A DNA stretch of 64,000 nucleotides from Ancylobacter sp. SL191 (GTDB lineage: Bacteria > Pseudomonadota > Alphaproteobacteria > Rhizobiales > Xanthobacteraceae). Positions 29,894 to 39,319 of the stretch are shown here, in pieces; the stretch's first letter is position 1, and the number at the start of each line of letters is the position of its first letter. Location of the stretch: NCBI RefSeq assembly GCF_026625645.1, contig NZ_CP113056.1, positions 2,703,001 through 2,767,000 on the forward strand. Reading direction: 5' to 3'. A program made the position numbers and the translations under genes. The notes below the pieces were generated by a model. That model had not been told where the DNA came from and did not search any database. It saw nothing but the letters and a program-made list of their open reading frames with translations.

Positions 29894-30277
29894 TCAGATG
29901 ACGTAGGGCGGCACCTGGTAATAGTCGTTCACCTTGCGGTCCCAGTCGCGATCCGCCCAGGAGCGGTCGTCCGAGCTCGCGTGATGCGGCGCACCGCTGA
30001 GCTGCTCATCGGTGAGATCGACGACATAGCCGTCGAGGCTCTCATCATATTTCAGCAGCGACCAGGGCAGCGGGTAATAGTCCTCGCCAAAGCCGAGGAA
30101 GCCTCCGAAGCTCATCACCGCGTAAGCGGTCTGGCCGCTGAGCTTGTCGATCATCACCCGTTCGATCGAGCCGATGCGCTCGCCATCGGGGCGGTAGACG
30201 GCCGTGCCTTCGACCTTGTCGGAGCCGATCAGCGTCATGGTTTCGGCGGCGGCGAGATTGTGCTGCGTGCTTTCCAT
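29894..30277 (-). CDS. PRC-barrel domain protein
   Basis: 127 residues from the ATG at 30277, preceded by GAGGAGAG at suitable distance; an upstream start at 30307 is less likely. The PRC barrel spans about residues 15-85: LIGSDKVEGTAVYRPDGERIGSIERVMID, GQTAYAVMSFGGFLGFGEDYYPLPW. The tail is acidic and aromatic (SSDDRSWADRDWDRKVNDYYQ). Such small stand-alone PRC-barrel proteins are common in alphaproteobacteria and are often stress induced; no specific role is known. It is divergent from the L,D-transpeptidase gene. Confidence 0.85.
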   Translation of the reverse strand: MESTQHNLAAAETMTLIGSDKVEGTAVYRPDGERIGSIERVMIDKLSGQTAYAVMSFGGFLGFGEDYYPLPWSLLKYDESLDGYVVDLTDEQLSGAPHHASSDDRSWADRDWDRKVNDYYQVPPYVI

Positions 30278-30510
30278 AGTCTGTCTCTCCTCGTTGAGCG
30301 TCTGCATGTCAGGAGAACGAGCGGGTTAGCTTTACGTTCCCTATGAAATCGGCCCGCAACACAAGACGAGTGCTGCGTTGGCTGTATGAACGCTGCGGAA
30401 CTTGTTTGACATCAGCTTCCCGTTACCAGCCAGAGCGCGGGCTGTGCCGAGATGGCGCCGGCCATGGCCCCCGGCTATAAGGTGGCGAGATCCCGACGCG
30501 GAGATTCGCC

Positions 30511-31521
30511 ATGCGCCCTGATCGTCCCTTGCCGTTGACGCGCCGTGCGGCGCTCGGCCTTGTCGGGGGCACGGCCCTTGGCCTGATGACGCCCTGGGAG
30601 GCGCTGGGACAGGAGGCGGGCCTCACGGAGGTGGATGCGCTCAAGCCCGGCCAGTATGTCTGGTATCCCGACCGCGCGCCGGATGGTTTCGTCGCCATCA
30701 TCGTCTCGCTGCCCGACCAGCGCTGCTATGTTTATCGCAATGGCGTGCGCATCGGCGTCTCCACCTGCTCGACCGGCAGGGAAGGGCACGCGACGCCGGT
30801 CGGTGTGTTCACCATCCTGCAGAAGGATGTCGACCACCACTCCTCGATCTATGACGACGCCTCCATGCCCTTCACGGAGCGGCTAACCTGGTCGGGCGTC
30901 GCGCTGCATGCGGGCGGGCTGCCGGGCTACCCGTCCTCGCATGGCTGCGTTCACCTGCCGCTGGAATTCGCCAAGCTGGTGTTTGGCGTGACGCATTACG
31001 GGACGCCGGTCATCATCGCCGACGCGCATTCCCAGCCGGTGGATGTGCTGCACCCCGGCCTCGTCATGCCGGCGGACGCCACGACCGCCATTCAGGCCGA
31101 TGCGCCGAAGAACGCCAATGGCACGCCCGACACCGCCGCCGCGCCGAATCCGGCGCAGGATGCGGTGTCCATGATCGTCTCGGGCGCGGACAAGCAGCTT
31201 GTCGTGCTGAAGGACGCCGCCGAGGTGCTGCGCGCGCCGGTGACCATTACCGATCCGGGCTCGCCGCTCGGCAATGTCGTCTATGTGCTCAAGCAGGTCG
31301 GTGGCGAGGTTTCCTGGACCGCCGTGTCCTTCGAGGGCAATGGCGGTGCGGCGGGCAAGGCGACGGCGGCGATCAACCGCGTCACCGTCGCGCCGGAAGC
31401 GAACCAGCAACTGGCCAAGCTGCTGGTGCCGGGCTCCACCCTGTTCATCACCGATCTCGCCGCGCCGGCACAGACGCGCACCGACAAGAACTTCGTCGTG
31501 CTCTCGCAGGCGATGAGCTGA
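30511..31521 (+). CDS. L,D-transpeptidase (YkuD) with twin-arginine-like signal
   Basis: 336 residues. The leader LTRRAALGLVGGTALGL resembles a Tat signal. The YkuD domain (about 60-180) has PDQRCYVYRNGVRIGVS, ATPVGVFTI and the catalytic HAGGLPGYPSSHGCVHLP, with His, Ser, Cys intact. The C-terminal half is Ala-rich with TAAINRVTVAPEANQQLAKLL and may be a wall- or partner-binding domain. The enzyme should make or rearrange 3-3 cross-links in peptidoglycan. The endopeptidase gene mepA starts 4 bp downstream, so synthesis and hydrolysis of the wall are co-expressed. Confidence 0.9.
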   Translation: MRPDRPLPLTRRAALGLVGGTALGLMTPWEALGQEAGLTEVDALKPGQYVWYPDRAPDGFVAIIVSLPDQRCYVYRNGVRIGVSTCSTGREGHATPVGVFTILQKDVDHHSSIYDDASMPFTERLTWSGVALHAGGLPGYPSSHGCVHLPLEFAKLVFGVTHYGTPVIIADAHSQPVDVLHPGLVMPADATTAIQADAPKNANGTPDTAAAPNPAQDAVSMIVSGADKQLVVLKDAAEVLRAPVTITDPGSPLGNVVYVLKQVGGEVSWTAVSFEGNGGAAGKATAAINRVTVAPEANQQLAKLLVPGSTLFITDLAAPAQTRTDKNFVVLSQAMS

Positions 31522-31525
31522 ACCG

Positions 31526-32401
31526 GTGCGGCGGGCGTTCCTCCTCGCCCTGGCCGGCTGCCTCGTCGCGGGGGCAGCTCTGGCGCAGTCCGCCGCCGAC
31601 ACCACGCCGGCCAAGCAGCTCTTCAGCGCGGCCAAGGAGCCCGCGGAGATCGGCACGCGCTCCATCGGTTTTTATTCCAAGGGGTGCCTTGCCGGGGCGC
31701 AGGCGCTGCCGGTCAATGGCAAGACCTGGCAGGCCATGCGTCTGTCCCGCAACCGCAATTGGGGCCACCCGGACCTGATCGCCTTCCTCGAGCGCTTCGC
31801 CGCCAAGGTGCCGCAGGTCTCGAACTGGCCGGGCATCCTCGTCGGTGACATGTCGCAGCCGCGCGGCGGGCCGATGCTCACCGGCCATGCCTCGCACCAG
31901 ATCGGCCTTGATGCCGATATCTGGCTCACTCCCATGCCCAAGCGCGAATTCACCAAGGATGAGCGCGAGAAGGTCGCCGCCACCATGATCGTGCGGCCGG
32001 ACCGGCTGGATGTGGACGCCAAGGTCTGGACGCCCGGCCATATCGCGGTGATCCGCGCGGCGGCGCAGGATCCGGCGGTGGAGCGCGTGCTGGTCAACGC
32101 CGCCATCAAGAAGGCGCTGTGCCGCGACGCGACGGGCGACCGCTCCTGGCTGCAGAAGGTGCGTCCCTATTGGGGGCACGACTACCACATGCACGTCCGC
32201 ATCGCGTGCCCGGATGGCAGCCCGGACTGCCGCGCGCAGGATCCGGTGACGCCCGGCGAGGGCTGCGGCAGTGAGCTGGACTGGTGGTTCTCGGAGGGCA
32301 ACATCAACCCCAAGCCGCCCAAAGAGCCGGTGAAGCCCCCGCCGCCGATGATGCTCAAGGATCTGCCGCCCGCCTGCCGTCAGGTGCTGCTGGCGCCGTA
32401 G
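31526..32401 (+). CDS. mepA: Penicillin-insensitive murein endopeptidase
   Basis: 291 residues from a GTG four bases after the preceding stop. Signal peptide residues 1-20. The LAS metallopeptidase ligands are in LTGHASHQIGLDADIWL (His and Asp, near residues 115-131) and WGHDYHMHVRI (about 217-225), as in E. coli MepA, which cleaves D-Ala-meso-DAP cross-links regardless of beta-lactams. GSELDWWFSE near the C-terminus is also typical. Coupling to an L,D-transpeptidase indicates joint peptidoglycan remodelling in the periplasm. Confidence 0.93.
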   Translation: MRRAFLLALAGCLVAGAALAQSAADTTPAKQLFSAAKEPAEIGTRSIGFYSKGCLAGAQALPVNGKTWQAMRLSRNRNWGHPDLIAFLERFAAKVPQVSNWPGILVGDMSQPRGGPMLTGHASHQIGLDADIWLTPMPKREFTKDEREKVAATMIVRPDRLDVDAKVWTPGHIAVIRAAAQDPAVERVLVNAAIKKALCRDATGDRSWLQKVRPYWGHDYHMHVRIACPDGSPDCRAQDPVTPGEGCGSELDWWFSEGNINPKPPKEPVKPPPPMMLKDLPPACRQVLLAP

Positions 32402-32412
32402 TTTCACCGTGG

Positions 32413-32503
32413 GTCATCCCGGCCGAAGGCGAAGCCGCAGAGCCGGGATCGCTTTCCATCCGTCACGCGATCCCGGATCGGCCTCCCGGCCGTCCGGGAT
32501 GAC
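32413..32503. repeat. Dispersed palindromic repeat, copy 1
   Basis: Outer arms GTCATCCCGG (32413-32422) and CCGGGATGAC (32494-32503); inner arms CCGGGATCGC (32443-32452) and GCGATCCCGG (32467-32476). The same element occurs in inverted orientation at 48983-49078 and again at 61561-61656. It sits between the convergent mepA and GMC oxidoreductase genes. Confidence 0.85.
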
Positions 32504-32514
32504 GAGGTAACGGT

Positions 32515-34146
32515 TCAAGCCCGCCCGTCCTCAAGGATCATCCCCGCTGCCTTCTCGGCGATCATGATGGTCGGCGAATTGGTGTTGCCGGAGGTGATGG
32601 TCGGCATCACCGAGGCATCCACCACTCGCAGCCCACCGATGCCGAACACCCGCAGCCGCGCGTCGACCACGGCCATCGGGTCACTCGGCAGGCCCATCTT
32701 CGCCGTGCCGACGGGGTGGAAGATGGTGGTGCCGATGTCACCGGCCGCCCGCGCCAGCGCCTCGGGCGTGTCGTCGATGCTCGGGCCCGGCAGCATCTCG
32801 TCCGGCCGGTAGGGCGCCAGCGCCTTCTGCCGGACGATGCGGCGGGCGACGCGGATGCTGTCGGCGGCGACCTGCCGGTCCTCTTCGGTCGCGAGATAAT
32901 TCGGGCGGATGCGCGGGGCCGCCGCCGGGTCGGCGCTGGCGAGCGTCAGGTCGCCCCGGCTGGTCGGGCGCAGGTTGCACACGCTCATGGTGAAGGCCGG
33001 GAAGGTGTGCAGCGGCTCGCCGAACTTGCCGAGCGAGAGCGGCTGGACGTGGAATTCAAGGTCGGCGCGTTCCACCTCGGCACGCGAGCGGGCGAAGATG
33101 CCGAGCTGCGAGGGCGCCATGGTGAGCGGCCCGCGCTGGAACAGCGCGAAATCCAGCCCCATCTTCGCCCGGCCGAACAGCGAGTGGTACTGCTCGTTCA
33201 GCGTCGGCACGCCGCTGACCTTGTAGATCATCCGCAACTGCAGATGGTCCTGCAGATTGGCGCCGACGCCGGGCAGATCGCGGGCCACAGTGATCCCGTG
33301 TTCGGCCAGCTCGGCGGCCGGGCCGATGCCGGAGAGCTTCAGGATTTGCGGCGAGCCGATGGCGCCGGCGGCGAGGATCACCTCGCCCTTCGCGCGCGCG
33401 GTGCGCGTTACCCCATTCTGGCGGTAGACGACGCCGACGGCGCGGCCATTCTCCACCAGCACGCGCTCGGTGAGGCATCCCGTCTCCAGCCGGAGATTGC
33501 CGCGCTTCAGCACCGGCTTGAGGAAGCCGCGCGCGGCGCTCCAGCGAAAGCCCCGCTTCTGGTTCACCTGGAAATAGGAGGAGCCTTCATTGTCGCCGGT
33601 GTTGAAATCCGGGATCGGGGCGATGCCGGCTTCCGCTGCCGCCTTGCGCACGGTGTCGAGCAGCGTCCAGGTGAGGCGGGGGAACTCCACGCGCCATTCC
33701 CCGCCCGCGCCGTGGAATTCGCCGGCACCGAGATAATGATCCTCATGCTTCCTGAAGATCGGCAGCACGTCGTCCCAACCCCAGCCGGTAAGGCCGAGCT
33801 GGCGCCAATGGTCATAGTCGCCGGCCTGGCCGCGCATATAGATCATGGCATTGATGGCGGAGGAGCCGCCGATCGTCTTGCCGCGCGGGTAGTTCAGCGC
33901 CCGCCCGTTCAGCCCCGGCTCGGCCACCGTCTTGAAGCACCAGTCGGCGCGCGGATTGCCGATGGCGAAGAGATAGCCGACGGGGATGTGGAACCAGATC
34001 CAATTGTCCCGCCCGCCCGCTTCCAGCACCAGTACCCGATTCTTCGGATCGGCCGAGAGCCGGTTCGCCAGCACGCAGCCGGCGGAACCGGCGCCGACGA
34101 TGATGTAGTCATAGCTCTCGGTGTCGCGGGCAGCAGGCGCGGGCAT
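32515..34146 (-). CDS. GMC-family FAD oxidoreductase
   Basis: 543 residues. The N-terminal dinucleotide fold YIIVGAGSAGCVLANRLS, the GMC signature GKTIGGSSAINAMIYMRGQ, the second signature GAIGSPQILKLSGIGP, and C-terminal HPVGTAKMG with SGNTNSPTIMIAEKAA bearing catalytic His/Asn residues are all present. These flavoenzymes oxidise alcohols such as choline, polyethylene glycol or aliphatic alcohols. Betaine-pathway genes (betB, betI) are absent nearby, so choline is not specially supported. It is single and divergent from the transglutaminase-like gene. Confidence 0.93.
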   Translation of the reverse strand: MPAPAARDTESYDYIIVGAGSAGCVLANRLSADPKNRVLVLEAGGRDNWIWFHIPVGYLFAIGNPRADWCFKTVAEPGLNGRALNYPRGKTIGGSSAINAMIYMRGQAGDYDHWRQLGLTGWGWDDVLPIFRKHEDHYLGAGEFHGAGGEWRVEFPRLTWTLLDTVRKAAAEAGIAPIPDFNTGDNEGSSYFQVNQKRGFRWSAARGFLKPVLKRGNLRLETGCLTERVLVENGRAVGVVYRQNGVTRTARAKGEVILAAGAIGSPQILKLSGIGPAAELAEHGITVARDLPGVGANLQDHLQLRMIYKVSGVPTLNEQYHSLFGRAKMGLDFALFQRGPLTMAPSQLGIFARSRAEVERADLEFHVQPLSLGKFGEPLHTFPAFTMSVCNLRPTSRGDLTLASADPAAAPRIRPNYLATEEDRQVAADSIRVARRIVRQKALAPYRPDEMLPGPSIDDTPEALARAAGDIGTTIFHPVGTAKMGLPSDPMAVVDARLRVFGIGGLRVVDASVMPTITSGNTNSPTIMIAEKAAGMILEDGRA

Positions 34147-34372
34147 GGCGTTTCCTCGGGCGATTCAGCGGTACGTTTCTTGGCCCGCAACCTGCCCGCC
34201 AAGCCGTTGGGCGGCAATGCGCATTACCGCCCACGCGATGTTCGCAAACGCGGGCCGGATGCGCTTTCGTCCCGCCACGCCCGGCGCGCGCATCAGACCG
34301 GCGGTGCTCCCATGGAACCAACTGTCCGCATGCGCGTCTTCGCGACGATCCCCGCTCAACCGGACACACGCC

Positions 34373-35200
34373 ATGACATTCTCCGTCGCCGCGCGCCTCG
34401 CCTATGAGGTGCGCGACAGAACCGTCTTCATCCTCAACATCGAGGCGGCGGCGCTGCGCAACCAGAAGATCCTCGCCGAGACGCTCGATCTCAGCCCCGC
34501 CGTCGCGGTGGACCGCTTCGAGACCGAGGGCGGCACGCGGCTGGTGCGCGCCATCGTCGAGCCGGGCACCTTTACGGTGGCCTATGACGCGACTGTCGAA
34601 CTCGCCATGCATGAAGCGGATCCTGCGCAAGTGCGCGAGACGCCGGTGGCCGAGCTGCCGCTGGAGGTGATGACCTTCCTCAACCCAAGCCGCTATTGCC
34701 AGTCCGACCGGCTGGCGCGCTTCGCTTACCGCGAATTCGGCGATCTGCCGGGCGGGCATTCCCGCGTCACCGCGATCTGCAACTGGATCTATGAGAATGT
34801 CGACTATGTCAGCGGCAGCACCAGTTCCGAGACCTCGGCCTATGACATCATGGTGCAGCGCGCCGGCGTGTGCCGGGACTTCGCCCATCTCGGCATCGCC
34901 TTCTGCCGCGCGCTGGGCATCCCGGCACGCTTCGCCAGCGCCTATGCGTGGCAGCTCGACCCCCCGGATTTCCATGCGGTGTTCGAGTGCTATCTCGATG
35001 GCGCCTGGTATCTGTTCGATCCCACCCGCAAGGCCGCGCTTCAGGGACTGGTGCGCATCGGCGTCGGGCATGACGCGGCGGATGCCGCTTTCGCGACGAT
35101 CTATGGCAATGCCGAGATGACCGGGATGGAGGTGTCCATCGCCGCCCGTGAGGAGGCGGAGGGCGAGGTGCCGACGGTGAAGGCGGTCGGCATCGCCTGA
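34373..35200 (+). CDS. Transglutaminase-like cysteine protease family protein
   Basis: 275 residues from the ATG at 34373. An N-terminal beta domain (about 1-120) precedes a transglutaminase-like core with the triad Cys167 (RAGVCRDFAHLG), His201 (DPPDFHAVFECYL) and Asp216 (YLFDPTRKA). Such bacterial proteins are mostly proteases or peptide cyclases rather than cross-linking enzymes. SETSAYDIMVQRAGVC is the family lead-in. No signal peptide is visible, so cytosolic. It ends one base before the convergent purN stop. Confidence 0.88.
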   Translation: MTFSVAARLAYEVRDRTVFILNIEAAALRNQKILAETLDLSPAVAVDRFETEGGTRLVRAIVEPGTFTVAYDATVELAMHEADPAQVRETPVAELPLEVMTFLNPSRYCQSDRLARFAYREFGDLPGGHSRVTAICNWIYENVDYVSGSTSSETSAYDIMVQRAGVCRDFAHLGIAFCRALGIPARFASAYAWQLDPPDFHAVFECYLDGAWYLFDPTRKAALQGLVRIGVGHDAADAAFATIYGNAEMTGMEVSIAAREEAEGEVPTVKAVGIA

Positions 35201-35201
35201 C

Positions 35202-35855
35202 CTAGCCGGCGGGCGGCACCACCAAAGCCGGCGGGGCGACCTCGAACTCGTCGATGGCGACGCGCGCGCCGTCGATGCGGGCGCGCCCCTCGGCGACGAG
35301 GCGCAGCGCGGCCGGGTAGATCACATGCTCCTGCGCCAGCACGCGGGCGCCCAACGTATCGGGTGTGTCGCCTTCCAGCACCGGCACGGCGGCCTGCATG
35401 ATGATCGGCCCGACATCCATTTCCGGCGTGACGAAATGCACGGTGGCGCCGTGGATTTTCACCCCGTCGGCCAGCGCGCGCTCATGGGTGTGCAGGCCCT
35501 TGTAGCTCGGCAGCAGGGCGGGGTGGATGTTGATCATCCGCCCCTGCCAGCCCTCGACGAAACCGGCGGTGAGCAGGCGCATGAAGCCGGCGAGGCAGAC
35601 GAGGTCCACCTGCTCCTCCTCCAGCACCGCCTGAAGCGCCGCGTCGAAGGCGGCGCGGTCGGCATGGGCCTTGTGGTCGACCGTGCGGGTGGGGATGTTG
35701 CAGGCCTGCGCGCGGGCAAGGCCATGCGCGTCCGGCCGGTTGGAGATGACGCAGGCGATCTCCACCGGGTAGCCCGGCGCTGCCGCTGCCTCGATCAGCG
35801 ACATCATGTTGGAGCCGCGCCCGGAGATGAGGACGGCCGCGCGGGGCTTGGTCAT
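35202..35855 (-). CDS. purN: Phosphoribosylglycinamide formyltransferase
   Basis: 217 residues. It transfers the formyl group of 10-formyl-THF to GAR in de novo purine synthesis. The start VLISGRGSNMMSLIEAA binds the phosphate of GAR; FMRLLTAGFVEGWQGRMINIHPALLPSYKGLHTHERAL contains the catalytic Asn-His and substrate loop, and VTPEMDVGPIIMQAAVPV contains the catalytic Asp. It starts 11 bp after purM and is co-transcribed with it, catalysing a step two positions earlier in the pathway. Confidence 0.96.
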   Translation of the reverse strand: MTKPRAAVLISGRGSNMMSLIEAAAAPGYPVEIACVISNRPDAHGLARAQACNIPTRTVDHKAHADRAAFDAALQAVLEEEQVDLVCLAGFMRLLTAGFVEGWQGRMINIHPALLPSYKGLHTHERALADGVKIHGATVHFVTPEMDVGPIIMQAAVPVLEGDTPDTLGARVLAQEHVIYPAALRLVAEGRARIDGARVAIDEFEVAPPALVVPPAG

Positions 35856-35866
35856 GAGGGCGGCCT

Positions 35867-36946
35867 TCAGAGCGGGGTGTCGACGGCGAGCGTGCCGTCA
35901 TAGACCGTGTGCGCGGCGCCCTCGCCCGGCTCGATGGCACCGAGGTGAAACACCTCCTCGCCGGCATTAGCGAAGGCGTCGGCCACCGTCTCGGCATCCT
36001 CGAGCGCGCAGACCACGACCATGCCGATGCCGCAGTTGAAGGCGCGCAGCATCTCTTCCGGCGCCACTTTGCCAACCTGCGCCAGCCAGCGGAACACCGG
36101 CGGGAGGGTAAGGCCGGAGAGGTCGATGCGCCCGACCGTGCCCTTGGGCAGCACGCGCGGCAGGTTCTCGGTCAGGCCACCGCCGGTGATGTGCGCGAGC
36201 GCCTTCACCTTGCCGGTGCCGCGGATGACCGACAGCGCCGACTTCACATAGAGCTTGGTCGGGGTGAGCAGCGCCTCGCCAAGGGTCTTGTCCGTCGCGA
36301 AGGGGGCGGGCGCATCCCAGGCGAGACCCGACACCTCGACAATGCGGCGCACCAGCGAATAGCCGTTGGAATGCACGCCGGAGGAGGCAAGGCCGAGCAG
36401 CACGTCGCCGGGGCGCACATTCGGAGAGGGCAGCAGCTCGCCGCGTTCCACCGCGCCGACCGAGAAGCCGGCGAGGTCATAATCCCCATCGGAATACATG
36501 CCGGGCATTTCGGCGGTCTCGCCGCCGATCAGCGCGCAACCGGATTCGGTGCAGCCCTTGGCGATGCCGGCGACGATGGTCGCGCCGACTTCGGGGGCGA
36601 GCTTGCCAGTGGCGAAATAGTCGAGGAAGAACAGCGGCTCGGCGCCCTGCACCACGAGATCGTTGACGCACATGGCAACGAGGTCGATGCCGATGGTCTC
36701 GTGCCGGCCGGTCTCTATGGCGATCTTCAGCTTGGTGCCGACGCCGTCGGTGGTGGCGACGATCAGCGGGTCCTTGAAGCCGGCGGCCTTGGGATCGAAC
36801 ACCCCGCCGAAGCCGCCAATGTCGGCATCCGCGCCGGGGCGGCGGGTCGCCTTGACCAGCGGCTTGATGAGATCGACCAGCCGGTTGCCAGCATCGATAT
36901 CGACGCCCGCATCGCGGTAGCTGAGGCCTTTTTCGGTATCGCTCAT
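35867..36946 (-). CDS. purM: Phosphoribosylformylglycinamidine cyclo-ligase
   Basis: 359 residues. It closes the imidazole ring of AIR with ATP. The AIRS fold shows [41 protein letters not shown], the metal/phosphate loop [20 protein letters not shown] (here AMCVNDL), [11 protein letters not shown] and [19 protein letters not shown]. All are intact. Followed by purN with a 11-bp gap. Upstream, 77 bp separate it from the benE-like gene on the same strand; no purine riboswitch is evident there. Confidence 0.97.
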   Translation of the reverse strand: MSDTEKGLSYRDAGVDIDAGNRLVDLIKPLVKATRRPGADADIGGFGGVFDPKAAGFKDPLIVATTDGVGTKLKIAIETGRHETIGIDLVAMCVNDLVVQGAEPLFFLDYFATGKLAPEVGATIVAGIAKGCTESGCALIGGETAEMPGMYSDGDYDLAGFSVGAVERGELLPSPNVRPGDVLLGLASSGVHSNGYSLVRRIVEVSGLAWDAPAPFATDKTLGEALLTPTKLYVKSALSVIRGTGKVKALAHITGGGLTENLPRVLPKGTVGRIDLSGLTLPPVFRWLAQVGKVAPEEMLRAFNCGIGMVVVCALEDAETVADAFANAGEEVFHLGAIEPGEGAAHTVYDGTLAVDTPL

Positions 36947-37023
36947 CGGGGGCTGCTCTGGTCTTTTCGGAAGATGCTCGCGGATTAACCGCTTATCCGT
37001 GCGCCCGCAAGCGCGGGGGTGGT

Positions 37024-38169
37024 TCAGCGCCGGCCGACGCGGTCGATCCCCAGCGCGATCAGGCCGGCGACCAGGCCCCAGAAGGCCGAGCCGATGCCGA
37101 GCAGCGAGACGCCGGAGGCGGTGACCGCCAGAGTCAGCACGGCGGGAAAGCGCAGGGGAATGTCGCCCATGGCGGTGCCCAGCGCATTGAGCAGCGGCCC
37201 GAGCAGCGCGAGCCCGGCGAAGGTCGCCACCAGGCTCGGCGGCAGCGCGGCGATCAGCGCGACCACCGAGGCCCCGCCCGCCGCGAGTACCAGATAGGCC
37301 AGCGCATAGAATCGCGTGGTCTGCCAGCGCTGGCGGGGATCGGGATGCGCGTCCGGGCCGGTGCAGATCGAGGCGGTGATGGCGGCGAGATTCGAGGTGA
37401 GCGAGCCGATGGGCGCGGTCAGCACCGAGGCGAGGCCGGTGACGGCGAGGATGGAGGGCGTCGGCGGCTTGTAGCCTGCGGCCTGCAGGACGGCGAGGCC
37501 CGGCAGGTTCTGCGAGGCCATGGTGACGACATAGAGTGGTACGCCGATGCCGATCAGCGCCTCAAGATCAAACGACGGCCAGATGAATTCGACGCGCGGC
37601 AGCAGCGCCACCTCGGGCAGCGGGCCGACGCGCCCGAGCAGGAAGGCGAGGCCGATGCCGATGACGAGGATCGCCAGCACCGCGCCGAACGGGTTGATGC
37701 GGCGGGCGACAAGGAAGATCAGCACCAGCGGCAGCACCAGCATCGGGTCGGCCTGCCCGGCGGTGAACACGGCAGTGCAGAAGCGGAACAGCACGCCCGC
37801 CAGCATCGCCGCAGCAATGGCGACCGGCAGGCGCTGCACCAGCGTGCCGAGCGGCTTCACCGCGGCGGTGACAAGGATGAGCGCGCCCGCCAGCAGGAAG
37901 GCGCCCACCGCGGTCTCGATGGAGAGGCCGTGCGAGCCGGCGATCAGCGCCGCGCCCGGTGTCGACCAGGCGGTGATGATCGGCATTTTGTGGCGCCAGC
38001 CGAGGAAGGCGCTGGTGAGCGCCATGGACAGGCACAGCCCGATCACCGCCGAGGCGGTCTGACCCGGCGTCGCGCCCACCGCCTGCGAGGCCGCGACGAT
38101 CAGCGCGAGCGTGCCGCCAAAGCCGACCAGAGCGGCGACGACGGCGGAGGTGATGACGGAGGAGCGCAT
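37024..38169 (-). CDS. BenE-family transporter
   Basis: 381 residues from the ATG at 38169, chosen since the membrane domain begins right after; a GTG at 38208 would add 13 polar residues. About twelve hydrophobic segments. [37 protein letters not shown] and [18 protein letters not shown] are characteristic of the benzoate/H+ symporter-type BenE family, related to nucleobase carriers. No benzoate catabolic genes are nearby, so the substrate is not fixed. The gene lies upstream of purM on the same strand. Confidence 0.87.
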   Translation of the reverse strand: MRSSVITSAVVAALVGFGGTLALIVAASQAVGATPGQTASAVIGLCLSMALTSAFLGWRHKMPIITAWSTPGAALIAGSHGLSIETAVGAFLLAGALILVTAAVKPLGTLVQRLPVAIAAAMLAGVLFRFCTAVFTAGQADPMLVLPLVLIFLVARRINPFGAVLAILVIGIGLAFLLGRVGPLPEVALLPRVEFIWPSFDLEALIGIGVPLYVVTMASQNLPGLAVLQAAGYKPPTPSILAVTGLASVLTAPIGSLTSNLAAITASICTGPDAHPDPRQRWQTTRFYALAYLVLAAGGASVVALIAALPPSLVATFAGLALLGPLLNALGTAMGDIPLRFPAVLTLAVTASGVSLLGIGSAFWGLVAGLIALGIDRVGRR

Positions 38170-38286
38170 CGGCAGGCACCGGCAGGAGAGGACGTGGCCT
38201 TGTGCCACAGCCGCGCCGGGCCGTCACCGCTGCCGCTGCGGAAGTGTGCGGGACGGCGCCGCTCCGGTGATCAGGCGAATCCGCGA

Positions 38287-39036
38287 TCAGGCGAGCCGGC
38301 CGAACGGTATGATCTCCGCCGATTGCGGTGTCATTGGCCCGCCGGCCCAGTCGCCGAACCAACGATCGACGGCGAGACCCGCCCCCACGATCATCCGGGC
38401 GAGATCGGCGGCAGGGGTGAAGCGAATCCGGCTGTCCGCGCTCAGAACCCGCCCGTCGGCGAGACGGTAGAAGGTGCCATAGGTGACGACGCCGCTGGCC
38501 TCGTCCTGCATCGCCGTGTTCCACGCCGTCACGCGGCCGTGGCGGGGGTGCTCGATCTGGCGCTCTGACAAGGCCGGCTGCCATTCCTCCCATTCCCGGC
38601 AGGCTGGGTTGCGGCTGTCGAAGATGAAGCTGCCCGCCGGGGTGAGATGCCGGGCGATGCTGGCGAGGGCGGCGCGCTGGTCGTCCTCGGTGAGGAAGAC
38701 CTGGAAGGCGTGGCCGGTCATCACGATCAGGTCGAAGCGGCGGTCGAGCGCGAGATAGCGGGCATCGGCCTCGATCCACCGGACATCCGCCCCGCCCGGA
38801 CGGCGGCGCGCCACCTCCAGCATCGCCCCGGCGGGATCGACGCCGACCCGCTCGCCGGCGTCGATCCCGGCCAGAAAGGCGCCGGTGCCGCAGCCCAGAT
38901 CAAGCACTGAGCCGGCCGCGCGGGCGAGATGGGCACAGAAGGCGCGGTCCTCGCCCCAGTCGTTTTCCGCGTCATAGAACGCGACCAGCGCGGCATCGGT
39001 GTAGAGCGGATCGTCGAGCGGGATGTCTTGCGCCAT
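38287..39036 (-). CDS. Class I SAM-dependent methyltransferase
   Basis: 249 residues. Motif I is SVLDLGCGTGAFLAG (about 42-56), followed by RVGVDPAGAML, the DLIVMTGHAFQVFLTEDDQRA motif and an FIFDSRNPA strand. This is a typical Methyltransf_25-type small-molecule methyltransferase; substrate unknown. It is 117 bp upstream of the BenE-like gene on the same strand and could share a transcript, and it is divergent from the PerM-like gene across 283 bp in which I see no further gene. Confidence 0.85.
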   Translation of the reverse strand: MAQDIPLDDPLYTDAALVAFYDAENDWGEDRAFCAHLARAAGSVLDLGCGTGAFLAGIDAGERVGVDPAGAMLEVARRRPGGADVRWIEADARYLALDRRFDLIVMTGHAFQVFLTEDDQRAALASIARHLTPAGSFIFDSRNPACREWEEWQPALSERQIEHPRHGRVTAWNTAMQDEASGVVTYGTFYRLADGRVLSADSRIRFTPAADLARMIVGAGLAVDRWFGDWAGGPMTPQSAEIIPFGRLA

Positions 39037-39319
39037 GGCCGTGCCTTTTCCGAAAGCCGTGCGGCCCGGTTTGAGCGATCAGTTTCCGGGCCATGGCGGA
39101 GCGAGGCAAGTCACTAGGGTGCGCCCATCGGGTTCACCAACAGGGCACGTCATGGAACCACCGGCGGCCGCGAGGTGGGCGGGCGGTGCGCCGCTCCCTG
39201 TGAATGGCGGGAACCGTCCGCCTTGGCGCGGCTTCTGCATGAGCGCTGCCGCAATTATCCTGTATGGAGAAAGCACGCGTCGCCCTGCGGAAGGGCGTTC
39301 GTTCCGAAAGGGAAGATGA

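Noticed and set aside
36947..37023. Purine riboswitch upstream of purM
   Set aside because: Seventy-seven bases without the conserved purine aptamer loops.
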